NCBI GenBank assembly: GCA_964562015.1
Contig: CAZLRH010000035.1
Span: 1-29,412 of the forward strand
Direction: 5' to 3'
DNA from: CAZLRH01 sp964562015
GTDB taxonomy: Bacteria > Verrucomicrobiota > Verrucomicrobiia > Opitutales > JABDGR01
Length of the DNA: 29,412 nt
A program made the translations under genes and the position numbers. The notes beneath the pieces were generated by a model that did not search any database, was not told where the DNA came from, and saw only the letters and a program-made list of their open reading frames with translations. This document shows, in pieces, positions 22,474 through 29,412 of the stretch; the first letter of the stretch is position 1; every line of letters starts with the position of its first letter.

Positions 22474-24477
22474 ATGTCGCCCACCCGCGTCGCCTCGCCG
22501 CCCGCCCACCCTTTGATGGTGTGGGACGGCGAATGCCGTTTCTGCGGCGCGTGGATCCGCCGCTGGCAAACCATGACCGGCGACCAGATTGTTTACGAAA
22601 CCTCGCAGTCCGTGGGCACGCGTTTTCCGGAACTGACCACGGCCGATTACGCCAATGCCGTGTTTCTCCTCTTGCCGGACGGCCGGGTGCTACGCGGGGC
22701 CGAGGCGGTCTTTGGCGCGCTGGCCTTTAATCCCCGCCGGGCGTGGCCGCAAAAACTTTACCGCCAGTCGCCCGCGTTCGCGCGCGTTTGCGAAACCGCC
22801 TATGCCTTTGTCGCGCGCAACCGCATGTTTTTCTCGAAGCTGACGCGCTTGTTCTGGGGCGAACCCGCGCCCTCGACGTACCGCTTCAGCGGCATGTTGT
22901 TCACCCGCCTGCTCGGGCTGACCTTTCTGGTGGCCTTTCTTTCTTTTTGGACCCAAGCCGCCGGGCTGGTCGGCTCGCACGGCATTTTCCCATTGGCGGA
23001 ATACTTTAACCAGATAGACCTCGAGGTGGCCAACCATCCCGATGCGCCGAACTGGTTCTGGCAGGCGCCCTCGCTGCTGTGGCTGGCGCCGAATGACACC
23101 GGCCTGCAGGTCCTGCTCGCGGCCGGTTCGCTGTGCGCGTTTCTGGCGATGGCCGGGCTCGTGCCAGGCTGGGCGCTGCTGGGCTGCGTCATCACCTACA
23201 GCTCACTGCGCAACGGCGTGCCCATTTTTCTTGGATTTCAATGGGACGCCCTGATAGTCGAGGCCGGCGTCGTCGGCCTCTTTGTCGCCCCGTGGAGCTG
23301 GTGGCAGAAGCCCTTCGCCCTGCGCGAGCCGCCCGCCGTGGGCCGCTGGCTCGCCTGGTGGCTCTTGTTCAAGCTCATGTTTCTTTCGGGCCTCGTCAAA
23401 ATCCTCACGAATGCCTCGCCCGCCGGCCCCGAGCATCCCGGCTGGGTCCGGCAATTTTTTGCCGCGCTGACCGGCGTGCCCATCGGCGAAAACCAGTGGC
23501 TCGACGGCACCGCGCTCCAGTACCACTTCTTCACACAACCCCTCGCCGCGCCGACGAGCTGGTGGTTTGCCCACTGGCCGCCCGGGCTGCTGGCGGCCAC
23601 GCTCTGGTTCACGATGTTCGTGGAAATCATCGTGCCTTTTGCGTTCTTCGGCCCGCGCCGGCTGCGCCACCTGGCCGCGCTGCTGCAAGTTTTTCTCCAA
23701 CTCGCCATCGCGTTCTCGGGCAATTACGGCTTCTTCAACTTGCTGACCCTCGCGCTGTGCGTGCCGCTGTTTGACGACGCCTTTTGGCCGGAGCGCGTGC
23801 AGAAACTTTTGCGCCGATCAATGGCGCCTCCGGCCATTTCAAAAATAGCTCCCCGCTGGTTGCGCCTGGGCGCGTGGGTGCGCGGCACCGTGGCCGGCCT
23901 GATGGTATTCATCGGGCTGATCCAAATCGGGGAAGCGTGGGAAAGGCGCAGCCGCGAACCCGGCGCGCCGCCGCCCGGTGACGCGGATGGCCACATCGCC
24001 AAGCAATTCCACGCCCTCTCCGAAGACGCCCAGCGCCTCGGCCTCGTGAATTCTTACGGCCTTTTCCGCGTGATGACGACGGAACGCCCCGAACTCATCA
24101 TCGAAGGCAGCGACGACGGCACGACCTGGAAGCCCTACGAATTCGTGTGGAAACCCGGCGACGTGAACCGCATCCCCGCCTATGCCAACCCGCACATGCC
24201 GCGCCTCGACTGGCAGATGTGGTTCGCCGCGCTGCAACTTTATTACGAGCACAGTTATCCGCCGTGGCTGCCACGCTTCCTCGCGCAAATCGCGCAGAAT
24301 AATCCGGTGGTGCTCAGCCTGCTGGCGAACAATCCCTTTCCGCAAAAACCCCCGGCGAACCTCCGCATCCGGCTCGCCTTGTACCGCTTCACGACTCCGC
24401 AGGAACACGCCACCACCGGTGACTGGTGGGTCGCGACGCCGAAGCCGGAGTTCACGCTCACGGCGCACAAGCAATAA
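22474..24477 (+). CDS. DCC/DUF393 thiol-oxidoreductase-like domain fused to lipase maturation factor-like membrane protein
   Basis: The protein has 667 residues. Residues about 13-125 are a DCC (DUF393) domain with WDGECRFCGAW: D18 and the C21-x-x-C24 pair that gives the family its name. From about 135 the chain is a multi-pass membrane protein like the lipase maturation factor (LMF1) family. It has many hydrophobic segments and the family phrases SLRNGVPIFLGFQWDALIVEAG, LFKLMFLSGLVKI, QYHFFTQPLAAPTSWW, FMFVEIIVPF-like runs, and a C-terminal soluble part (RPELIIEGSDDGTTWKPYEF, PRLDWQMWFAALQ). LMF1 helps fold lipases in the eukaryotic ER; the bacterial role is unproven. The fusion suggests thiol chemistry at the membrane. 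Confidence 0.85.
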   Translation: MSPTRVASPPAHPLMVWDGECRFCGAWIRRWQTMTGDQIVYETSQSVGTRFPELTTADYANAVFLLLPDGRVLRGAEAVFGALAFNPRRAWPQKLYRQSPAFARVCETAYAFVARNRMFFSKLTRLFWGEPAPSTYRFSGMLFTRLLGLTFLVAFLSFWTQAAGLVGSHGIFPLAEYFNQIDLEVANHPDAPNWFWQAPSLLWLAPNDTGLQVLLAAGSLCAFLAMAGLVPGWALLGCVITYSSLRNGVPIFLGFQWDALIVEAGVVGLFVAPWSWWQKPFALREPPAVGRWLAWWLLFKLMFLSGLVKILTNASPAGPEHPGWVRQFFAALTGVPIGENQWLDGTALQYHFFTQPLAAPTSWWFAHWPPGLLAATLWFTMFVEIIVPFAFFGPRRLRHLAALLQVFLQLAIAFSGNYGFFNLLTLALCVPLFDDAFWPERVQKLLRRSMAPPAISKIAPRWLRLGAWVRGTVAGLMVFIGLIQIGEAWERRSREPGAPPPGDADGHIAKQFHALSEDAQRLGLVNSYGLFRVMTTERPELIIEGSDDGTTWKPYEFVWKPGDVNRIPAYANPHMPRLDWQMWFAALQLYYEHSYPPWLPRFLAQIAQNNPVVLSLLANNPFPQKPPANLRIRLALYRFTTPQEHATTGDWWVATPKPEFTLTAHKQ

Positions 24478-24504
24478 TGTTGGGCTTGAACTGTCCGAAG
24501 GTAG

Positions 24505-24524
24505 GGACGCCTCTCGAGGCGTCC
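24505..24524. repeat. perfect 8-bp-stem palindrome GGACGCCTCTCGAGGCGTCC
   Basis: GGACGCCT, loop CTCG, AGGCGTCC. It lies 28 bp after the stop of the DCC-LMF gene, without a T-run. It may be a termination or 3' processing hairpin. The remaining gap to 24648 shows nothing else. Confidence 0.7.
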
Positions 24525-24648
24525 GCCAGGAAAATTGGCGGATGTCGCGTAGAAACGCCCCCGCCCTTCCTAGCCAAATTCAGCCTGGTGCATTTCCTCT
24601 GAAAACATTGACATCCCGCGCTCGACCGCAAAATCTCCCCGGCAACGC

Positions 24649-26100
24649 ATGAGCCTCTTCGCCACCAAGCCCATCGACCGCATTATCAAGGAATCGGAAG
24701 GCGATGGCAGTGTTACCCTCAAACGCACGCTGGGCCCATGGAGCCTGATTGCCCTGGGCATTGGCGCCATCATCGGTGCGGGCATCTTTTCTCTGACAGG
24801 CCTCGCGGCCGCGGAAAACGCCGGCCCCGGCGTCGTGCTCTCGTTTGTGGTGGCCGCCATCGGTTGTGCATTCGCCGGCATGTGCTATAGCGAACTGGCG
24901 TCGATGATTCCGGTTTCCGGGAGCGCCTACACTTACAGTTACGCCATATTGGGCGAGCTGCCGGCGTGGATTATCGGCTGGGACTTGGTGCTCGAATACG
25001 CCGTGGCCTCGGCGGTGGTGGCGGTCGCGTGGTCCGGCTATGTCGTTTCGTTCCTCAATGAAATCGGACTGCCGCTGCCGGTGGCCATCAGCGCCTGCCC
25101 GTTCGATACGCTGCCCGACGGCACCCCCATGGGCGGCATCGTCAATATTCCGGCCATGGTCATTATCATCGCTGTTTCGCTGCTGCTCATGATTGGCATT
25201 CAGGAATCGTCGCGGGTCAACATGGTCATTGTCGCGGTGAAGCTCGTCATCGTCGTCACGTTCATCGCCCTGGGCTATCACTACATCAATTGGAGCAATT
25301 ACCATCCCTTCGTCCCGCCGAACACCGGCGAGTTCGGCAAATACGGCGTCAGTGGCGTCATGCAGGCGGCGGGTATCATCTTTTTCGCCTACATTGGCTT
25401 CGATTCGGTCTCTACCGCAGCACAGGAAGCACGCAATCCCAAACGGGACATGTTCATTGGCATCGTGGGCTCGCTAGTCATTTGCACGATTCTTTATATC
25501 TGCTTCGCCTTCGTGCTGACCGGCATGGTCAATTACAAGCAGATGATTGGCGACCGTGCGCCCGTGGCGACGGCGATTGATTTGACGCCCTACCCGTGGC
25601 TGAAAATTCTGATCAAAATCGGCATCATTTGCGGATTCTCCTCGGTGATTCTCGTTTTGCTGCTCGGCCAATCACGGGTGTTTTACGCCATGTCGCGCGA
25701 CGGCCTGCTGCCGTCCGTGTTCAGCGCCATTCATCCGAAATGGCACACCCCGTGGAAGTCGAACCTGATTTTTCTCGTCGTCGTCTCCATCATGGCCGGC
25801 CTGCTGCCGATTTCGAAACTTGGGCATATGACCTCCATCGGCACGCTTCTGGCGTTTGTCATCGTCTGCGTCGGCGTCATCGTTTTGCGCCGCACCCAAC
25901 CCAATATTCCCCGCCCGTACCGGACGCCCTTTGTGCCTGTTTTTCCCATCATCAGCATTGTGGTTTGCCTCGGCATGATGGTTGCCCTGCCCGGTGAAAC
26001 CTGGGTCCGCCTGGTGGTTTGGCTCGCGATCGGCCTGGTGGTGTACTTTGGCTATAGCCGTTCGCATAGCAAGCTGCAGCATCCGAAAGTGCGGCGTTAA
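24649..26100 (+). CDS. APC superfamily amino acid permease (CAT-like)
   Basis: This 483-residue protein has about 12 hydrophobic helices. The first shows the APC hallmark IALGIGAIIGAGIFSLTG (about 33-50), whose unwound glycine stretch binds the amino acid backbone. Further signs are CYSELASMIPVSGSAYTYSY, IGWDLVLEYAVASAVVAVAWSGY, FFAYIGFDSVSTAAQEARNPKRDM and SRVFYAMSRDGLLP. They point to the cationic amino acid transporter (CAT/YfnA) branch. It would bring amino acids into the cell with protons or sodium; the exact substrate cannot be read. It stands alone and is convergent with the TerC gene, with a periodic palindrome between them. Confidence 0.93.
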   Translation: MSLFATKPIDRIIKESEGDGSVTLKRTLGPWSLIALGIGAIIGAGIFSLTGLAAAENAGPGVVLSFVVAAIGCAFAGMCYSELASMIPVSGSAYTYSYAILGELPAWIIGWDLVLEYAVASAVVAVAWSGYVVSFLNEIGLPLPVAISACPFDTLPDGTPMGGIVNIPAMVIIIAVSLLLMIGIQESSRVNMVIVAVKLVIVVTFIALGYHYINWSNYHPFVPPNTGEFGKYGVSGVMQAAGIIFFAYIGFDSVSTAAQEARNPKRDMFIGIVGSLVICTILYICFAFVLTGMVNYKQMIGDRAPVATAIDLTPYPWLKILIKIGIICGFSSVILVLLLGQSRVFYAMSRDGLLPSVFSAIHPKWHTPWKSNLIFLVVVSIMAGLLPISKLGHMTSIGTLLAFVIVCVGVIVLRRTQPNIPRPYRTPFVPVFPIISIVVCLGMMVALPGETWVRLVVWLAIGLVVYFGYSRSHSKLQHPKVRR

Positions 26101-26126
26101 GGAGTTGGGTGGGAAGCTGAGGCAGA

Positions 26127-26263
26127 AACCACGGATTTCACGGATACCACGGATTTCGCTAGCGAACGAGAGATCCACTCCCCTTCTATCGCGGACTGCT
26201 TGATTTTTGAGCTCCCAAATCCCGTCTTCGCCGGCATCCGCGCCATCCGTGTAATCCGTGGTT
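26127..26263. repeat. periodic inverted repeat (CACGGATT units) between convergent genes
   Basis: The left arm 26127-26156 is made of ACCACGGATTT, CACGGATA and CCACGGATTT; the right arm 26236-26263 pairs with it at 24 of 28 positions. The 79-nt spacer is larger than in the other elements. It lies between the permease and TerC genes, which face each other, and fills most of that gap. Confidence 0.83.
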
Positions 26264-26285
26264 AATTCCAACTCGGGAGTTTGCA

Positions 26286-27251
26286 TTAGGCCGCGTCCGC
26301 CGCTTTTTTCCCCGGCTGCTTGAAATACAGCGACGCCACCATGCTGCCGCCGAGCAGCGCCGCGATGAGCCCGAGCGACACGCTCACGGAGAGCTCGATG
26401 CCGAAATAATGCAGCACCGTCATCTTCGCGCCGATGACCGCCAGCAGCAGCGCCAGCCCGTAGTGCAGGAGCCAGAAGCGCTCAATGATGCCCGCGATGA
26501 GAAAATACATCGTCCGCAGGCTGAGGATGGCGAACACATTGGACGTGTAGGCGATGAACGGATCGCGCGTGACGCCGAGCACCGCCGGCACGGAATCCAC
26601 CGCGAAAAGCACGTCGCTCGTCTCCAGCGCCACGAGCACCGCGAACAACGGCGTGGCCATCCGCCGGCCGTTTTCGTGCGTGAAAAATTTCCGGCCGTCG
26701 TAATGCTCCGTCATGGGCACCAGCCGCCGGAGCCCGCGCAGGATGGGATTGTTCGCCGGCTCAATTTCGCCCTCGTGCGCGCGCCACAGGTGCCAACTGC
26801 TCCACAAGAGCAGCGCGCCGAAGACGTACAGCACCCATTCAAAACGCTGCAACAGCGCCAGCCCGCCGACAATCATGCCCAGCCGCATGACCATCGCGCC
26901 AATGACGCCCCAAAAGAGGACACCATGCTGGTATTCCGGCGCGACCTTGAAATAACGGAACAGCACGACGAAGACGAACACGTTGTCCAGACTCAGGGAT
27001 TCCTCGAGCAAGTACGCCGTGAAAAACTCGAGGCTGCGCGGGTGCCGGTCCGCCACCGGAAATCCGCCGATCCAGCCCAACCGCAGGCCGGCGTAAAACA
27101 CCAGCGCCACGGCCACCCAAAAGACGCTCCAAAGCAGGGCCTCCTTGACGCTCACCGCATGCCGGCGCCGATGAAACACCGCCAAGTCCAGCGCCAAGAA
27201 CGCGAGAATGACGAGGTGAAACCCCACCCACCATGACATTGATTGCGGCAT
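26286..27251 (-). CDS. TerC/Alx family membrane protein
   Basis: The protein has 321 residues from ATG 27251, with AGGGAG just upstream; ATG 27239 is an alternative start. A long in-frame extension to 27470 would cross the folD start region and is not used. It has nine or so transmembrane helices and the paired acidic motifs of the TerC family: EESLSLDNVFVFVVLF in the first half and ETSDVLFAVDSVPAVLG in the second. These residues are expected to bind metal. TerC proteins are linked with tellurite resistance, and Alx/TerC members with manganese export or loading of secreted proteins; the specific role here is not known. It is divergent from folD. Confidence 0.92.
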   Translation of the reverse strand: MPQSMSWWVGFHLVILAFLALDLAVFHRRRHAVSVKEALLWSVFWVAVALVFYAGLRLGWIGGFPVADRHPRSLEFFTAYLLEESLSLDNVFVFVVLFRYFKVAPEYQHGVLFWGVIGAMVMRLGMIVGGLALLQRFEWVLYVFGALLLWSSWHLWRAHEGEIEPANNPILRGLRRLVPMTEHYDGRKFFTHENGRRMATPLFAVLVALETSDVLFAVDSVPAVLGVTRDPFIAYTSNVFAILSLRTMYFLIAGIIERFWLLHYGLALLLAVIGAKMTVLHYFGIELSVSVSLGLIAALLGGSMVASLYFKQPGKKAADAA

Positions 27252-27401
27252 GTCTCCCTTGTGCCTAACGCCCCGCCCCGGCTTGTCACGCCGATAACGC
27301 TTCCAATTAAGGCGCAGAGTTATAGGGCAACGGAACACCAATGACTTCGTTTTGAAATTTTCGGCTTTCACGCCGGGCCGCGTGACGGCACACTCGCCGG
27401 C

Positions 27402-28280
27402 ATGGAATTGATTGACGGCAACGCCATCGCCCAAAGCGTCCTGGACCAGGTCGCCACCGAGGTCGCACAACTTTCCGGCCCGCCGCCCACGGTGGCCTTC
27501 GTGCGCGTGGGCGAAGATCCCGCTTCAATTTCCTACGTCGCGAAAAAGCAGAAGACCGCCGCGCAAGTCGGGATGCAGAGCCGCCTGCACCTTTTTCCCG
27601 ACACGATCACCCAGGCGGAACTGCTCGCCCACCTCGACCGGCTGAATATGGATCCGTTCGTGCACGGCATCCTCGTGCAATCGCCGTTGCCCAAGCACAT
27701 GCAGGAGACGGCGGTTTTCAACCACGTGCACCCCGGCAAAGATGTGGACGGTTTTAACACCATCAATGTCGGCAAACTCGTGCAGGAAGACCCGACCGGC
27801 TTCGTCGCCTGCACGCCGGCAGGCATTGTCGAACTCATCCGCCGCACGCAGACGGAGACGGACGGGCGCCACGTCGTCGTACTCGGTCGCAGTCTCATTG
27901 TCGGCAAACCGGTGGGCTTGCTGCTTTTGCAAAAAGGCCTGCCCGGCAATGCGACGGTCACCTTCTGCCATTCCCGCACGCGCGATTTGCCGGCGATTAC
28001 GCGCCAGGCCGACATCCTCATCGCGGCCATTGGCAAACCCCGGTTTGTCACGAGTGAAATGGTGAAAGAAGGCGCGACGGTGATCGACGTCGGCATCAAT
28101 CGCGTCCCCGATGCCACCAAGAAAACCGGCTACCGCATCGTGGGTGATGTGGACTTTAACGCCGTGGCGCCGCGCACCGCGCGCATCACGCCCGTGCCCG
28201 GCGGCGTCGGGCCGATGACGGTCGCGATGCTCATGCGCAACACCCTCAAGGCCTGGCGCCAACACCAGCAACGGCCGTAA
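27402..28280 (+). CDS. folD: bifunctional methylenetetrahydrofolate dehydrogenase / cyclohydrolase
   Basis: The 292-residue length is usual for FolD. It shows the catalytic pair Y45 and K49 in SYVAKKQK, Q93 in HGILVQSPLP, D116 in PGKDVDGFN, the Rossmann phosphate-binding region VVLGRSLIVGKPVGLLL, and the end motif TPVPGGVGPMTVAMLM. It interconverts 5,10-methylene-, methenyl- and 10-formyl-tetrahydrofolate in the cytoplasm, supplying one-carbon units for purines and formyl-methionine. It begins 150 bp from the divergent TerC start, so the two promoters share that gap. The RDD protein gene follows after 12 bp, probably in the same transcript. Confidence 0.96.
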   Translation: MELIDGNAIAQSVLDQVATEVAQLSGPPPTVAFVRVGEDPASISYVAKKQKTAAQVGMQSRLHLFPDTITQAELLAHLDRLNMDPFVHGILVQSPLPKHMQETAVFNHVHPGKDVDGFNTINVGKLVQEDPTGFVACTPAGIVELIRRTQTETDGRHVVVLGRSLIVGKPVGLLLLQKGLPGNATVTFCHSRTRDLPAITRQADILIAAIGKPRFVTSEMVKEGATVIDVGINRVPDATKKTGYRIVGDVDFNAVAPRTARITPVPGGVGPMTVAMLMRNTLKAWRQHQQRP

Positions 28281-28292
28281 CGGCGCGCGCTC

Positions 28293-28907
28293 ATGGCCAG
28301 CTTCGAACCCCCGCTCCCTCCCCTGCCCCTGCTGTTTCCAGGTGGCACGCCCGCGCCCCTCGGCCGCCGCGCCCTGGCGCTGGTGCTCGATTTTCTTTTG
28401 GCCTTCGTGGCCGCGCTCATCATTCTGACGCGTCTCGTCCTGCCCCAGGAAATGCCCAACTGGCAGGAAATTGAGGACCATCAATCGGCGCAGACTGCGG
28501 ACTGGATCAACCAATCCATGGACGCCGGGCATCTGCTCCCTTTTCAAATCGATCCGGACTTCGAGGACTTCTACATCCTCTCGGCCCAGGTGTTTTTGCT
28601 GGTTTTCATGGCTTATTTTTCCGCCAGTGAACTGAGCCTGCGCGGCGCCACTCTCGGGAAAAAAGTTTTTGGCCTGCGCGCCGCGAACTTGCGCACCGGC
28701 GCGCCGCCGGGCGTCATCGAAACGCTGGCGCGGTGCCTCATTAAATCCGCGAGCCTCCTGTCGGGCATGCTGCTGGTGTTTGACGCCGTGTTCCTACTCG
28801 TCAGCCGGAGCCGCCGGGCCGGCCACGATTATCTCGCCGGCACGTTTATCACGCGCGACGCCCTGCCGCCCCCCAGCTCCGCCGGCCGACCCGACATCGA
28901 TTTTTGA
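28293..28907 (+). CDS. RDD family membrane protein
   Basis: This 204-residue protein has a proline-rich N terminus (PPLPPLPLLFPGG), then LGRRALALVLDFLLAFVAALIIL, the first RDD-type helix with the Arg and Asp that name the family. A polar loop (about 52-95) follows, then a second helix FYILSAQVFLLVFMAYFSAS, the conserved GATLGKKVFGLRAANL, and a last pair of helices around ASLLSGMLLVFDAVFLLVS with the end RRAGHDYLAGT. The family is widespread and mostly of unknown function; some members act as transporters or ion antiporters. It comes 12 bp after folD on the same strand. Confidence 0.88.
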   Translation: MASFEPPLPPLPLLFPGGTPAPLGRRALALVLDFLLAFVAALIILTRLVLPQEMPNWQEIEDHQSAQTADWINQSMDAGHLLPFQIDPDFEDFYILSAQVFLLVFMAYFSASELSLRGATLGKKVFGLRAANLRTGAPPGVIETLARCLIKSASLLSGMLLVFDAVFLLVSRSRRAGHDYLAGTFITRDALPPPSSAGRPDIDF

Positions 28908-29030
28908 CGGCTCCTTTACGTTCCAAAGTGGAAATGCAGTTGCACCTCAGCCACTAACCGGCTTAACTGCAATGTTCCCTTGTTCCTGCCGCCAGCTTCC
29001 CGCGGCCAGGAACCCCCCCGGATTTGCGCC

Positions 29031-29412
29031 ATGGCCACCTTCACGCTGACGCGCCGCAAGCCGCTGATTCTCGTCGTCGACGATCAGCCCATCAACATCA
29101 AGCTCCTGGAGCGCAAGCTGCAGCGCGAGGACATGGATGTCGTCACCGCCGCCAATGGCCGCGAATGCCTGGACGCCGTGGACCAAAGCTCGCCGGACTT
29201 GATTCTCCTCGACGTGATGATGCCGGAGATGGACGGCATCGAGACTTGCGAACGACTCAAGAAAAACCCCGACACCAATTCCATTCCCATAATTTTCATC
29301 ACCGCCCGCTCCTCGAAGGAAGGCAAGCTCGAGGGCCTCAACGTCGGCGCGGTCGATTACATCACCAAGCCCATCGATCTGGACGAAACGCTCGCGCGCG
29401 TGAAAACCCAGT
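29031..29412 (+). CDS. response regulator receiver protein, cut by window end
   Basis: There is no stop before the edge, so only 127 residues are seen. They form one nearly full CheY-like receiver domain: the acidic pair D17-D18 in ILVVDDQP, the phosphoacceptor D61 in LILLDVMMPEMDG, T91 in IIFITA, and K113 in DYITKPI. The output part, if any, lies beyond the window. The wording DQPINIKLLERKL and FITARSSKEGKLEGLNVGAVDYI is common in receivers attached to PP2C-type phosphatases, GGDEF or histidine kinase units, so it may be a longer signalling protein. It starts 123 bp after the RDD gene on the same strand. Confidence 0.92.
   Translation, partial: MATFTLTRRKPLILVVDDQPINIKLLERKLQREDMDVVTAANGRECLDAVDQSSPDLILLDVMMPEMDGIETCERLKKNPDTNSIPIIFITARSSKEGKLEGLNVGAVDYITKPIDLDETLARVKTQ

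Noticed and set aside
26409..27236. 275-codon plus-strand frame opposite TerC
   Set aside because: Antisense shadow of a multi-helix membrane protein gene with TerC motifs.
27252..27470. N-terminal extension of the TerC protein
   Set aside because: The extra 73 residues lack membrane or family character and would overlap the folD start; ATG 27251 has a purine-rich site before it.

Overview
The window looks like a chromosomal segment of a GC-rich member of the Verrucomicrobiota. The main marker is a 1409-residue protein with the N-terminal GFAL...-type pilin-like membrane anchor of 'Verru_Chthon cassette protein A', a family described from that phylum. Scattered intergenic palindromes, a diaminopimelate epimerase-like gene and otherwise ordinary housekeeping genes fit this. 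The class or genus cannot be fixed from the sequence alone.

Left part (1-5441): probable genomic island. It holds the 3' end of an error-prone DNA polymerase gene (dnaE2/imuC), a small ribbon-helix-helix-like ORF, a DUF4236 membrane protein, a 935-residue PHP-phosphoesterase plus SMC-like ATPase protein (TrlF-like), and a tyrosine recombinase. The island ends at a bare 3' end of a tRNA-like (or tmRNA) gene at 5404-5441 that has no 5' half beside it, the expected footprint of integration into such a gene. The PHP-ATPase gene and the small ORFs are visibly AT-richer than the rest.

Middle part (5468-16860): a DUF2585 membrane protein; a two-gene minus-strand unit of a secreted glycine-rich protein and the Verru_Chthon A-like protein; a SAM methyltransferase; and a DapF-like protein in which both catalytic cysteines are serine. 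Next comes an intact tRNA-Leu(CAG) whose last bases are repeated 1.55 kb downstream, bracketing one gene for a secreted seven-repeat plus Ig-like protein. It closes with a secreted GH8 glycosidase behind a long GC-rich leader.

Right part (16861-29412): a GAF-domain protein; a tightly overlapping minus-strand operon maf - TonB-like protein - RluA-type pseudouridine synthase; a small membrane protein; hemL; a DCC/DUF393-lipase maturation factor fusion; an APC amino-acid permease; a TerC-family protein; folD; an RDD-family membrane protein; and the start of a response regulator cut by the window edge.

Many intergenic gaps carry palindromes of two kinds. One kind is REP-like, with 20-24 bp arms. 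The other has arms built from 10-11 nt units such as CGCAGATT, CACGGATT or AGAATTAAC, and often sits at gene 3' ends, including convergent ones. No single complete new system is certain. The best leads are the tRNA-targeted island with its PHP-ATPase cargo, the tRNA-Leu-bracketed single-gene segment, and the cysteine-less DapF.
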